NCBI RefSeq assembly: GCF_021474405.1 | Contig: NZ_JAKEIO010000014.1 | Location: 20,673-84,672 of the forward strand | Reading direction: 5' to 3' | DNA: 64,000 bases | DNA from: [Streptosporangium] indianense | GTDB taxonomy: Bacteria; Actinomycetota; Actinomycetes; Streptomycetales; Streptomycetaceae | Shown: positions 43,640-51,794 of the stretch, one piece after another | How the letters are laid out: every line of letters begins with the position of its first letter | Numbering within the stretch: position 1 is the stretch's first letter | Program-made: the position numbers and the translations under genes | The notes under the pieces: model-generated | What the model was told of the DNA's origin: nothing | Seen by the model: the letters and a program-made list of their open reading frames with translations, nothing else | The model's database searches: none

Positions 43640-44818
43640 CTACCCCGCGGCGAAGGGCCCTCCGTTCGTGAAGGCCCGGGCGTGGAAGCGGTCGCCGATG
43701 TGGCGGTGGGTGGCCGCGTCCGGGTGGACGTGGTCGGGCAGGGGGAGGGCGGCGGCGTCCTGCGCGCCGTAGAGGTCGAGGCCGTCGAGGTAGTGCAGGT
43801 TCGGGTCGTCGGCGGCGCGCTGTCCGACGATGCGGGACAGCTCCTCGCGGATCACGGTGAGGGTGAGCTTGCCGGTGGGCGTCTCCGCCGGGTCGCCCAT
43901 GGCGGAGAAGACCAGGCGGCCCTTGCGGATCTCGTCCGCGTCGGGGGCGGTGGGGCCCGGCGTGTCCTCGTGGATGGCGCAGTGGATGGGGGACACGAGC
44001 AGCAGCGGGGTGTCCGGGTGTCCCTCGCGGATCGTGTCGAGGAAGCCGTGCACGGCGGGGCCGAAGGTGCGCAGCCGCATCGCGTCCTGGTTGACGATGT
44101 TGATGCCCATCTTCACGCTGATCAGGTCGGCCGGGGTGTCCCGCATGGCGCGTGCGGTGAACGGGTCGAGCATCGCGCTGCCGCCCAGACCGAGGTTGAT
44201 CAGCTCCACACCGCCGCGCGCGGCGGCGATCGCCGGCCAGATGGCCGTGGGGCTCGCGGCGTCCGAGCCGTGGCTGATCGAGCTGCCGTGGTGCAGCCAC
44301 ACCCGGCGTCCCCGGTCCGGGACCGGCTCCACGGGGGCGTCCGTGCGCAGGGCGATCAGCTCGGTGGTCTCGTTGTGCGGGAGCCAGATCTCGACGTCCT
44401 TCTCCTCGGCCGGCAGACCCGTGAAGCGGACGGTGCCGACCGGGCCCGGCGTGAGCTCGCTCTCCCAGGTGACCAGGTCGACGGTGAGGACGTTGCCGCC
44501 GGTCCCGGTGGCCTGTCCGGCCGGGCGGCCGTCGACGAGCAGGTCGTACAGGCCGTCCGGGCGGGACGGGAAACCGGTGTAGTCGCGCTTGGTGCGCAGC
44601 GTGTCCAACTCGACGGCGGTCGCGGCGGTGCGGAACGCCAGCCGTACGCCGGAGGGCTGGGCCTCGGCCATCGCCAGCTGCGGGTTGGTGTTCTGCGCGC
44701 GGGCCCGGGCGGGCAGGCGGTGGGGGAGCAGGCCGTGCTCGGTGCGCTCCACGTCGAGGGCGCCGCGCAGCAGGTCCGCCGTGAGGGGCGTGGTGATCCA
44801 GTCGTGCTCGGTGTGCAT
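43640..44818 (-). CDS. SGNH/GDSL-family hydrolase with N-terminal carbohydrate-esterase domain
   Basis: A 392-residue protein. Residues 1-180 form a beta-rich domain of the kind preceding CE2-like esterases, and the rest is SGNH: nucleophile Ser in HHGSSISHGSD near 200, Gly in GLGGSAM, Asn in GINIVNQ and the Asp-His dyad in DHVHPD near 370. It probably deacylates a sugar or small ester. No signal peptide is visible, so it is cytoplasmic. It starts 5 nt after the TetR stop on the same strand, so the regulator and this enzyme are one unit. Confidence 0.9.
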   Translation of the reverse strand: MHTEHDWITTPLTADLLRGALDVERTEHGLLPHRLPARARAQNTNPQLAMAEAQPSGVRLAFRTAATAVELDTLRTKRDYTGFPSRPDGLYDLLVDGRPAGQATGTGGNVLTVDLVTWESELTPGPVGTVRFTGLPAEEKDVEIWLPHNETTELIALRTDAPVEPVPDRGRRVWLHHGSSISHGSDAASPTAIWPAIAAARGGVELINLGLGGSAMLDPFTARAMRDTPADLISVKMGINIVNQDAMRLRTFGPAVHGFLDTIREGHPDTPLLLVSPIHCAIHEDTPGPTAPDADEIRKGRLVFSAMGDPAETPTGKLTLTVIREELSRIVGQRAADDPNLHYLDGLDLYGAQDAAALPLPDHVHPDAATHRHIGDRFHARAFTNGGPFAAG

Positions 44819-44823
44819 GGGTG

Positions 44824-45411
44824 TCAGCCTCGGGGATCGGTGGGGGCCGCGGGCCAGTTCCGCAGCAGCGTGTCGAGGGCGTCGAGGATCCGGGCCCAGG
44901 TCTCCTCGGTGTCCGGAGCGCTGTGACTGAAACCGCCGCCGAGCTCCAGGCTGACGTAGCCGTGGAAGACGCTGCCGAGCAGCCGGACCGCGTGGGTCTG
45001 GTCCGGCTCCGTCAGGTCGTAGCCGCGCAGCAGGGCCCGGGTCATCTGTGCGTGCCGGACACCGGCGCTCGCGGCCGCCGTCTGCGGATCGAGTCGGAGC
45101 TGGGCGGCGGCGTAGCGGCCGGGGTGTTCCCGGGCGTAGTCGCGGTACACGTTCGCCAGGGCGGACAGGGCGTCCTTGCCGGCCCGTCCGGCCAGGGCGT
45201 CGGCGGCCCGGTCGGCGATTTCGGTGAGGGCGAGCAGGGCGATCCTCGTCTTCAGGTCCTGGGAGTTCCGCACATGCGAGTACAGACTCGCGACCTTGAC
45301 GTCGAACCGGCGGGCCAGTGCGGAGACGGTGACCTGCTCGAAGCCGACCTCGTCGGCGAGTTCGGCGCCGGCTTCGGTCAGCCGCTGGGGTGTCAGTCCT
45401 GCACGTGCCAT
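44824..45411 (-). CDS. TetR-family regulator of the SGNH hydrolase
   Basis: A 195-residue regulator with the HTH in residues 8-55 (ELADEVGFEQVTVSALARRF, VASLYSHVRNSQDLK) and a WHG-type C-terminal domain. ATG 45411 follows GGGAGGAGC. A perfect 19-bp palindrome, TGCCTAAAG-C-CTTTAGGCA, lies 37 nt upstream at 45448-45466 and is very probably its operator, so it represses itself and the downstream hydrolase. Confidence 0.92.
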   Translation of the reverse strand: MARAGLTPQRLTEAGAELADEVGFEQVTVSALARRFDVKVASLYSHVRNSQDLKTRIALLALTEIADRAADALAGRAGKDALSALANVYRDYAREHPGRYAAAQLRLDPQTAAASAGVRHAQMTRALLRGYDLTEPDQTHAVRLLGSVFHGYVSLELGGGFSHSAPDTEETWARILDALDTLLRNWPAAPTDPRG

Positions 45412-45447
45412 GAGGCTCCTCCCTTGTGCCTGAAGGGAGTGTGCTCC

Positions 45448-45466
45448 TGCCTAAAGCCTTTAGGCA
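45448..45466. promoter_or_regulatory. TetR operator TGCCTAAAG-C-CTTTAGGCA
   Basis: A perfect 9-1-9 palindrome, 37 nt before the TetR start. A second half-site, TGCCTGAAG, lies near 45427-45435. It also overlaps the last codons of the upstream membrane-protein gene, so repression would not block that gene's initiation. Confidence 0.85.
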
Positions 45467-45999
45467 AATCTCTGTGTTTGTTTCCCGCGGCGGGTCCTCC
45501 CCCAGGGCTTGAGGACGGAGATCGCCGTCATGAACACATAGGCGGACAGCGACACGACCGGTCCGAACAGCACGTCGCCGGCGTCCGGCAGCGGCCCGCC
45601 CGCGGCGACGGAGGCGACCGCCGCGTGCACCGCGGGGCGCAGGGCGAAGACGGTGGCCGTGGTGGTGGCGAGGGTCAGCCAGAACTTCGTGTACACCCAC
45701 CGGTACCGGGCCAGGCCCCACACCGTGCCCAGCGACAGCACCAGGCCGCTGAGGAGCGTGAGCAGGGCGACGGGAAGGAGCAGCCAGTCCGCGAAGAGCC
45801 GCATGGCCCGGACGGAGGCCGCCACGGTGACGTCGGAGCCGGTGGTGGCCGCGGTGGTCCCGAGCGCGAGCAGCCCGAGCGTGAGCCCGAGCCAGCAGGC
45901 GGAGGCGGTGACGTGCACGACGAGAACGGCCCGGCGGGCGGCCCGCCCCAGCCTCCGGGGCGGGCCCGGCTGCGACTTCTGCCTCGTATCCATGTCCAT
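45460..45999 (-). CDS. Four- to five-helix membrane protein, DUF2269-like
   Basis: A 179-residue protein with hydrophobic segments near 22-48, 65-85, 95-112 and 150-168, and a basic C-terminus (RRGKQTQRFA). HVTASACWLGLTLGLLALG and RWVYTKFWLTL resemble DUF2269 membrane proteins. The tandem ATGs at 45999 and 45993 both could start translation. It is upstream of, and co-directional with, the TetR/SGNH pair, and divergent from a methyltransferase gene. Confidence 0.8.
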   Translation of the reverse strand: MDMDTRQKSQPGPPRRLGRAARRAVLVVHVTASACWLGLTLGLLALGTTAATTGSDVTVAASVRAMRLFADWLLLPVALLTLLSGLVLSLGTVWGLARYRWVYTKFWLTLATTTATVFALRPAVHAAVASVAAGGPLPDAGDVLFGPVVSLSAYVFMTAISVLKPWGRTRRGKQTQRFA

Positions 46000-46110
46000 G
46001 CGCGACACCCTGCCGGGCCGGGTCCGCGCGGTCGTCTCCCGGCGGGAGCAGACCGGCGTACCGACGTCGGAGTACGGACCGGTGTCACCGCCGTCGTCTA
46101 GCGTCACGGC

Positions 46111-46758
46111 ATGACGGAGCCTTCCCACCTCACCGCGATCCGCGAGTCCTACGACACCGTCGCCGCCGCCTACGTCCGGCTCGTCCCGGAGCCCGCCGGG
46201 CTGGACCCGGTGTCCCGCGCGATGCTGGCCGCCTTCGCCGAACTGGCGGCTCCCCTCGGGCCGGTGGCCGACCTCGGCTGCGGCCCCGGCAAGGTGACGG
46301 CACATCTGGCAGCCCTGGGTGTACCGGTGTTCGGCGTGGACGTGTCGCCGAGGATGGTCGAACTGGCCCGGGCGGCGTACCCGGAACTCCGCTTCACCGT
46401 CGGCTCGATGACCGCACTGGAGATCGACAGCGGCGAACTCGGCGGCATCCTGGCGTACTACTCCACCCACCACACCCCGCCGCAGTGGCTGCCGAGCGTC
46501 TTCGCCGAATTCCACCGCACCCTCGCACCCGGGGGCCGGCTGATGCTGGCGGGCCACGTGGGCAACGGCGAGCACCTGCACCCGACACGGGCGTACGGCG
46601 ACCATCCGGTGTCCTACGAGTCCCACCTGCTGCCACCGGACCACATCGCCGAACTCCTCGAACGGGCCGGACTGGTGATCACGACACGGGTGGTGCAGGA
46701 ACCGGAGGGCGGGTCGAAGCGCCCGGCGGGCACGTTCCTGGCGTACAAGCCGCGGTAG
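46111..46758 (+). CDS. Class I SAM-dependent methyltransferase
   Basis: A 215-residue protein with motif I VADLGCGPGKV near 50, the acidic end of strand 2 in VFGVDVSPRMVELAR, and post-motif LAPGGRLMLAGHVG near 145. It is the usual small-molecule type (UbiE/COQ5-like). TAGCGT lies 6 nt before the ATG (leaderless). Substrate unknown. Confidence 0.92.
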   Translation: MTEPSHLTAIRESYDTVAAAYVRLVPEPAGLDPVSRAMLAAFAELAAPLGPVADLGCGPGKVTAHLAALGVPVFGVDVSPRMVELARAAYPELRFTVGSMTALEIDSGELGGILAYYSTHHTPPQWLPSVFAEFHRTLAPGGRLMLAGHVGNGEHLHPTRAYGDHPVSYESHLLPPDHIAELLERAGLVITTRVVQEPEGGSKRPAGTFLAYKPR

Positions 46759-46848
46759 CGGGAGGCTGGAGCGGGGCAGGGGGCCTCAGTCGTTCGGTGC
46801 GGCTTCTGCGGGGAGAGTCCGCCCATCAGCCCAACCCGGCCCGCGGGC

Positions 46849-46863
46849 TTGCCGGTTCGGCAA
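46849..46863. other. 15-bp inverted repeat upstream of the epoxide hydrolase
   Basis: TTGCCG-GTT-CGGCAA, a perfect 6-3-6 palindrome in the 185-nt gap between the methyltransferase and hydrolase genes. It may be an operator or a small hairpin. Confidence 0.4.
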
Positions 46864-46943
46864 CGTCGATCGCGTCGGGTGGCCGCCCCGCCGCATGATC
46901 GACGGGTACCCGCCGGCGCCCGCGAACCGAGGAGAAGCCGCCC

Positions 46944-47930
46944 ATGCGATCCGAGCCGACCGCCGCACTCCGCCACCGCATCGTCGAGGCCCCGGCCGGG
47001 CGTCTGCACCTGGTCGAGCAGGGCCGCGGCCCGCTGATCCTGCTGCTGCACGGCTTCCCCGAATCCTGGTACTCCTGGCGTCATCAGCTCCCGGCCCTCG
47101 CCGCGGCCGGGTACCGGGCGGTGGCGATGGACGTACGCGGCTACGGCCGCTCCTCCAGACCCTCCGCGACCGAGGCGTATCGGATGCTCGACCTCGTGGA
47201 GGACAACGTCGCCGTCGTGCGCGCCCTCGGGGAGGAAAGCGCGATGGTCGTCGGCCACGACTGGGGCTCCAACATCGCCGCCGCCTCCGCCCTGCTCCAC
47301 CCCGGGGTCTTCCGCGCGGTCGGCTTGCTGAGCGTCCCGTACGCGCCGCCCGGCGGCCCCCGCCCCACCGACGTCTTCGGCCGGATCGGCGGCCCGCAGC
47401 AGGAGTTCTACGTCTCCTACTTCCAGCAGCCCGGCCGCGCCGAGGCGGAGATCGAGCCCGATGTCCGGGGCTGGCTCGCGGGCTTCTACGCGGCCCTGTC
47501 CGCCGACACCATGCCGGCCGAGGGCGAACCCGACCCGCACTTCCTCGCCCCGGGCGGTCGGATGCGCGACCGCTTCCCCACCGGCCCGCTCCCGGCCTGG
47601 CTGAGCGAGGAGGACCTCGACGTCTACGCCGGGGAGTTCGAGCGCACCGGCCTGACCGGAGCCCTCAACCGCTACCGCACCATGGACCGCGACTGGGAAG
47701 ACCTCGCCCCCTACCGCGGAGCCCCGATCACACAGCCCGCCGTGTTCATCGGCGGCGCACTGGACGCCTCCACCACTTGGATGGCCGACGCCATCGAAGC
47801 CCACCGCACCACCCTCCCCGCCCTGTCCGCCTCCCACGTCCTGGACGGCTGCGGCCACTGGATCCAGCAGGAACGCCCCGAGGAGGTCAACAGCCTCCTC
47901 ACCGAATGGCTCGCCACCCTCCAGGACTGA
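46944..47930 (+). CDS. Alpha/beta hydrolase, epoxide hydrolase type
   Basis: A 328-residue soluble enzyme: HGFPESWYSWR near 36 (oxyanion hole HGxP of epoxide hydrolases), nucleophile Asp in VGHDWGSNIAA near 105, cap-domain Tyr in EFYVSYFQQPG, and base His in GCGHWIQQERPEEV near 308. The Asp nucleophile and cap tyrosine favour epoxide hydrolase over haloalkane dehalogenase. GAGGAGAAG precedes the ATG. It is transcribed alone, upstream of the XRE gene. Confidence 0.92.
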   Translation: MRSEPTAALRHRIVEAPAGRLHLVEQGRGPLILLLHGFPESWYSWRHQLPALAAAGYRAVAMDVRGYGRSSRPSATEAYRMLDLVEDNVAVVRALGEESAMVVGHDWGSNIAAASALLHPGVFRAVGLLSVPYAPPGGPRPTDVFGRIGGPQQEFYVSYFQQPGRAEAEIEPDVRGWLAGFYAALSADTMPAEGEPDPHFLAPGGRMRDRFPTGPLPAWLSEEDLDVYAGEFERTGLTGALNRYRTMDRDWEDLAPYRGAPITQPAVFIGGALDASTTWMADAIEAHRTTLPALSASHVLDGCGHWIQQERPEEVNSLLTEWLATLQD

Positions 47931-48130
47931 ACGGAGCGGGCTGGGCCACCGACACCTCTGACAGCCGGAGCAATTGAACTGGAGGGCGTGCGCGCCGCGC
48001 CGGACAGGCCGGGCAAGGAGTTCGTCTTCGTCGCACGACGTCCCTAGGGGCGCCGCCACGGCCGAGCGGTGGGACGTGGACGCAGGTCCGAGGGCGGGGC
48101 AGGAGGCCGACGGCGTGGTGTGACGCACTT

Positions 48131-48150
48131 TTGCAAGCGGGTGCTTGCAA
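48131..48150. promoter_or_regulatory. Operator TTGCAAGC-GGGT-GCTTGCAA before the XRE regulator
   Basis: A perfect 8-4-8 palindrome 29 nt before the ATG, with a -10-like TAGCGT downstream. It is the likely autoregulatory site of the XRE protein. The rest of the 249-nt gap from 47931 shows nothing further. Confidence 0.8.
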
Positions 48151-48179
48151 TAGTTAGCGTGGTGTTGCACTGTGGAGGC

Positions 48180-48791
48180 ATGGCCTCGCTCAACGTCGGC
48201 AATCTCGGTGACTACCTGCGCGAGCAGCGGCGCACTGCGCAGCTGTCGTTGCGGCAGCTCGCCGACGCCGCCGGGGTGTCCAATCCGTATCTGAGCCAGA
48301 TCGAGCGCGGGCTGCGCAAGCCGAGCGCGGAGGTGCTGCAGCAGGTCGCCAAGGCGCTGCGGATCTCCGCCGAGACGCTGTACGTCCGGGCCGGCATCCT
48401 CGACGCCGAGCGGGACCGGGACGAGGTGGAGACGCGTGCCGTCCTCCTCGCGGACCCGACGCTGAACGAGCGGCAGAAGCAGGTGCTGCTGCAGATCTAC
48501 GAGTCCTTCCGCAAGGAGAACGGATTCGGGGACGGGGACAACGACGGCTCGGACGGCGCGGGCGTCGTCGGTGTCGTCACCGCGGACGGTGCGGTGAGCG
48601 TCGACGGGGACGCTCCCGGCACCGCGATACCCCCGGCCGGCCCGGCCGACGGCGGCCCGTCCGCCCGGCGCCGCAGCCGCACGAGCGTGGAACAGAGCGA
48701 CAGCACGAACGACGGCGGTAAGACCGCCACCCGCCGCACCCGCAAGGGCAGCGGCCGCAGCGAGACCGATCCGCAGCAGACGGCCGGCTAG
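48180..48791 (+). CDS. XRE-family regulator upstream of the HbhA-like gene
   Basis: A 203-residue protein. The HTH is at about 8-65 (GDYLREQRRTAQLSLRQLAD, VSNPYLSQIERGLRKPSAEVL); residues 110-200 are a low-complexity, Asp/Gly-rich then Lys/Arg/Thr-rich tail. ATG 48180 has GGAGG immediately before it with too little spacing, and TAGCGT about 19 nt upstream, so the mRNA has a very short leader. The order XRE, HbhA-like, DUF2516 is the same as Rv0474-Rv0476 in M. tuberculosis (from memory). Confidence 0.9.
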   Translation: MASLNVGNLGDYLREQRRTAQLSLRQLADAAGVSNPYLSQIERGLRKPSAEVLQQVAKALRISAETLYVRAGILDAERDRDEVETRAVLLADPTLNERQKQVLLQIYESFRKENGFGDGDNDGSDGAGVVGVVTADGAVSVDGDAPGTAIPPAGPADGGPSARRRSRTSVEQSDSTNDGGKTATRRTRKGSGRSETDPQQTAG

Positions 48792-48878
48792 CCGGACCAG
48801 GGCATGGGCCGCCCGCCGCGGATCACACAACCCTCAGCCGAACCCTCGAGCGAAACAGAATCCGGGAGGACCATCACC

Positions 48879-49541
48879 ATGGCCATCACCGACGACCTGC
48901 GCAAGACCTTCAGCGACCCGACGCCGCTCTACTTCGCCGCAGGCACCGCCGACCTCGCCCTTCAGCAGGCCAAGAAGGTGCCGGCCCTGGTGGAGCAGCT
49001 GCGCTCCGAAGCCCCCGCGCGGTTCGAGGCCGTCCGCAACACCGACACCAAGGCCGTCCAGGAGAAGGCCTCCGCCCGGGCCAAGGAGGCCTCCGCCCGC
49101 GTCAAGGAGACCCAGGAGACCCTGCAGACCAAGGTCACCCAGTTCATCGGCTCCATCGACGTCGACCTCAAGAAGCTCGGCAGCACGATCGACGCGGACC
49201 TGAAGAAGATCGGCGAGAGCGCCCAGGACTTCGCGCTGCGCGGCGTCGGCGTGGCCGCCGAGTACGCCGTCAAGGCCCGTGAGACCTACGAGAAGGTCGC
49301 CGAGCACGGCGAGCAGGCCGTGCGGACCTGGCGCGGCGAGGCCGCCGACAGCATCGAGGACGTCGCCGAGGGCGTCGAGGAGCTGGCGGTGGCCGTCGAG
49401 CCGAAGCCGAAGCCGCAGCCGGTCGCGGTCACGGAGGAGCCGGCGAAGCCCGCCGCCCAGGCGAAGAAGGCCCCGGCCGCCAAGAAGGCCCCGGCGCCCA
49501 AGCCCACCACCGCCAAGAAGACCACCCCGCCCGCGAAGTAG
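48879..49541 (+). CDS. HbhA-like coiled-coil protein with Lys/Ala/Pro-rich tail
   Basis: A 220-residue protein without signal peptide. Residues 20-170 are helical with heptad pattern and many Ala, Glu, Lys; residues 170-220 form a repeated Lys-Ala-Pro tail (KKAPAAKKAPAPKPTTAKK). This is the layout of mycobacterial heparin-binding haemagglutinin, whose lysine-rich C-terminus binds heparan sulfate and whose coiled coil aids membrane or lipid-body contact. Adhesion is unlikely in a soil mycelium, so an internal role is more likely. Flanked by XRE and DUF2516 as in mycobacteria. Terminator follows. Confidence 0.85.
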   Translation: MAITDDLRKTFSDPTPLYFAAGTADLALQQAKKVPALVEQLRSEAPARFEAVRNTDTKAVQEKASARAKEASARVKETQETLQTKVTQFIGSIDVDLKKLGSTIDADLKKIGESAQDFALRGVGVAAEYAVKARETYEKVAEHGEQAVRTWRGEAADSIEDVAEGVEELAVAVEPKPKPQPVAVTEEPAKPAAQAKKAPAAKKAPAPKPTTAKKTTPPAK

Positions 49542-49558
49542 GACGGCGGAGCGGCCAC

Positions 49559-49591
49559 ACGGGCCGGGCACCCTGGGGGTGCCCGGCCCGT
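49559..49591 (+). terminator. Strong terminator after the HbhA-like gene
   Basis: A perfect 15-bp stem (49559-49573, arm ACGGGCCGGGCACCC) pairs with 49577-49591 around a three-base loop, 17 nt after the stop codon. DUF2516 is therefore likely transcribed from its own promoter (TAGGAC at 49613-49618). Confidence 0.9.
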
Positions 49592-49642
49592 TGTACGGGT
49601 ACGGTGACCGCGTAGGACGAGCCGAGTCAGGTGGTGGACGTT

Positions 49643-49981
49643 GTGCTGATGCAGGGCTTCGCAGGGTTTATGTGGCTTCTGAGCATGGCCCTGATCGTTT
49701 TCAGCGCTTTCGCGCTGCTCGACGCGGCCGTGCGCCGGGAGGACGCCTACCGCGCGGCCGACAAGAAGACCAAGCCCTTCTGGCTGATCATCCTCGGGAT
49801 CGCCTTCGTGGTGAACCTGCTCTTCCCGATCCTGTCGTTCCTGCCGATCATCGGCCTCATCGCGACGATCGTGTACATGGTCGACGTACGGCCCGCGATC
49901 CGGGCGCTCCCGGGCGGCGGCCGCAGCCGGCGCGGCTCCAGCAGTGACGGCCCTTACGGCCCCTGGAACGGCGGCCGGTAA
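49643..49981 (+). CDS. DUF2516 membrane protein
   Basis: A 112-residue protein with membrane helices at about 5-27, 45-65 and 68-85 and a short Arg/Gly/Ser-rich tail. GTG 49643 fits best (AGGTGG upstream and the usual LMQGFAGF start of the family); GTGs 49631 and 49634 or ATG 49649 are alternatives. It is the conserved companion of HbhA-like genes. Function unknown. Confidence 0.85.
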   Translation: MLMQGFAGFMWLLSMALIVFSAFALLDAAVRREDAYRAADKKTKPFWLIILGIAFVVNLLFPILSFLPIIGLIATIVYMVDVRPAIRALPGGGRSRRGSSSDGPYGPWNGGR

Positions 49982-50004
49982 GGGCTCTCGGAGCAGGAGG
50001 GCCG

Positions 50005-50089
50005 GGTTACGGCACCCGGTCCCGTACGGAACGGGAGGCCACGGCACCTGGTCCCGCACGGCCGGGAGGCTACGGCACCCGGTCCAGCA
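50005..50089. repeat. Three imperfect 31-32-bp tandem repeats at a gene end
   Basis: GG(T/C)(T/C)ACGGCACC(C/T)GGTCC starts three times, at 50005, 50037 and 50068. The third copy includes the stop codon of the response-regulator/phosphatase gene (minus strand), so the first two copies repeat its last few codons and stop after the gene. Confidence 0.75.
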
Positions 50090-51416
50090 GCAGCACCGCC
50101 ACGTCGTCCGTCAGCTCGCCACCGTTGAGGTCGCGCACCTCGTTCACCGCCGCCCGCAGCAGCTGCTCGCCGCGCAGGCCCTCGGCGAGCTGGCGGCGGA
50201 TCATCTCCGTCATGCCGTCCTGCCCGAGCCGCTCCCGGCCCCGGCCGATGTGGCCCTCGATCAGACCGTCGGTGTAGAGCATCAGGCTCCACTCGGCGCC
50301 CAGCTCCACCTGCATGCGCGGCCAGCGGGCGCCGGGCAGCAGCCCGAGGGCCGGGCCGTTGTTGTCGTAGGGCAGCAGGCGGGCCGGTTTGCCCGGGCGG
50401 GCCAGCAGCGGTGACGGGTGACCGGCCAGGCACAGCCCGGCCCGGCGGCCGTCGGGCGCGATGTCCACCGTGCACAGGGTCGCGAAGATCTCGTCGTCGG
50501 CCCGCTCGTGCTCCAGCACCTGCTGGAGCGTGCCCAGCAGCTGGTCGCCGCACAGGCCCGCCAGGGTCAGCGCCCGCCACGCGATCCGCAGCTCCACCCC
50601 GAGCGCGGCCTCGTCCGGGCCGTGCCCGCAGACGTCGCCGATCATGGCGTGCACCGTGCCGTCCGGCGTGCGCACCACGTCGTAGAAGTCACCGCCGAGC
50701 AGCGCGCGCGAGCGGCCCGGGCGGTACCGGGCGGCGAAACGCAGCGACGAGCCCTCCAGCAGCGGTGTCGGCAGCAGACCGCGTTCCAGGCGGCGGTTCT
50801 CCTGCGCGCGCAGCCGGCCCTCGGCGAGCCTGCGCTCGGCCGACTCGGACCGCTTGCGCTCCACCGCGTAGCGGATCGCGCGGCTCAGCAGCCTGCTGTC
50901 CAGCTCGTCGCGGAAGAGGTAGTCCTGGGCGCCCACCCGCACCGCCTCGGCGCCGCGCTCGGCGTCACCGGACGCGGTCAGCGCCAGGACGGCGTGCCGG
51001 GGAGCGAGCTCCAGCACGTGCCGGAGCACGGCGAGCTCGTCCGCCGAGTCGCTGTGGCCCGGCGCGGGCAGCGCCAGGTCCAGCAGGATGCAGTGGACGT
51101 CGTCGGTCAGCAGCCGGCCGGCCTCCGTGAGGTTGCGGGCCGTGCGGACGCGGATCGGCTTGCCTGCCTGGTCGAGCATGTCCGGCACGATCGGCGAACC
51201 GGCCGGGTCGTCCTCGATCAGCAGCAGCGTCAGATTGGTGTGGGCGGTGTTGTTCTCCACCTTGTCCGTGGTGTTCCCGGCGGTGTCCGGCGTGCGGCCC
51301 GCGGGCGAGACGTCCTTCGCGGACTCCTCGGCCGAGCCGCCGCGCGGGGACGCGGCCTGCGCCTGACCACTCTCCGCGGCCGGGATCGCTCTCTGCCGCG
51401 GTATGGGTACGGGCAT
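50070..51416 (-). CDS. Response regulator fused to PP2C-type serine phosphatase
   Basis: A 448-residue protein. Residues 65-185 are a receiver domain (LTLLLIEDDPAGS, ILLDLALPAPG with its Asp, TASGDAERG); after a coiled linker, residues 230-445 are a SpoIIE/RsbU-type PP2C phosphatase (LGGDFYDVVRTPDG, IGDVCGHGPDEAALG, LYTDGLIEGH, DDVAVLLL). Such proteins dephosphorylate anti-anti-sigma factors in partner-switching pathways. The first 60 residues are disordered. ATG 51416 has GGAAGGAA upstream. No cognate anti-sigma gene adjoins. Confidence 0.92.
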   Translation of the reverse strand: MPVPIPRQRAIPAAESGQAQAASPRGGSAEESAKDVSPAGRTPDTAGNTTDKVENNTAHTNLTLLLIEDDPAGSPIVPDMLDQAGKPIRVRTARNLTEAGRLLTDDVHCILLDLALPAPGHSDSADELAVLRHVLELAPRHAVLALTASGDAERGAEAVRVGAQDYLFRDELDSRLLSRAIRYAVERKRSESAERRLAEGRLRAQENRRLERGLLPTPLLEGSSLRFAARYRPGRSRALLGGDFYDVVRTPDGTVHAMIGDVCGHGPDEAALGVELRIAWRALTLAGLCGDQLLGTLQQVLEHERADDEIFATLCTVDIAPDGRRAGLCLAGHPSPLLARPGKPARLLPYDNNGPALGLLPGARWPRMQVELGAEWSLMLYTDGLIEGHIGRGRERLGQDGMTEMIRRQLAEGLRGEQLLRAAVNEVRDLNGGELTDDVAVLLLDRVP

Positions 51417-51794
51417 CGTCTTGGGTTCCTTCCCTCCCCCCGAGGGCACGGTGGGGCGAGGGACCTCGACCCACCGAGCGGGACCATAGCGGGTGTCGGC
51501 GCCGCAGTGGAATGGTGTGAGCCACGCCGCTGCGTCACCGGACGGCGTCATATGCCGCGATATGCCCCTCAGTTGGACAGCTCGGAGATGCTGCGGGGAT
51601 GACGAACGTCACGTCAGCGCACGGCTCCCGCGCGAAAAGGGGTGCGGTGGGTCACGTGGGCCAGGTCACCGCGGGCGTCCGATATCCGGTGCGCCGTGGT
51701 CCCGCCGGCCTCTGCGCTCAGCGCATCGGGGTCGGAGCCGGCGTCCGCGCCGAGTGGCACGGAGTCCCGTGCCTCGTCCGGCCGACGTCCGCGC
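51417..51794. other. 378-nt gap between the phosphatase and NlpC/P60 genes
   Basis: No convincing gene: open frames here have poor codon bias. It must hold the promoter of the phosphatase gene; TATGGT near 51486 on the minus strand is a possible -10. TGACG-AA-CGTCA (51600-51611), followed by another CGTCA, is a small palindrome that could be an operator. Confidence 0.55.
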
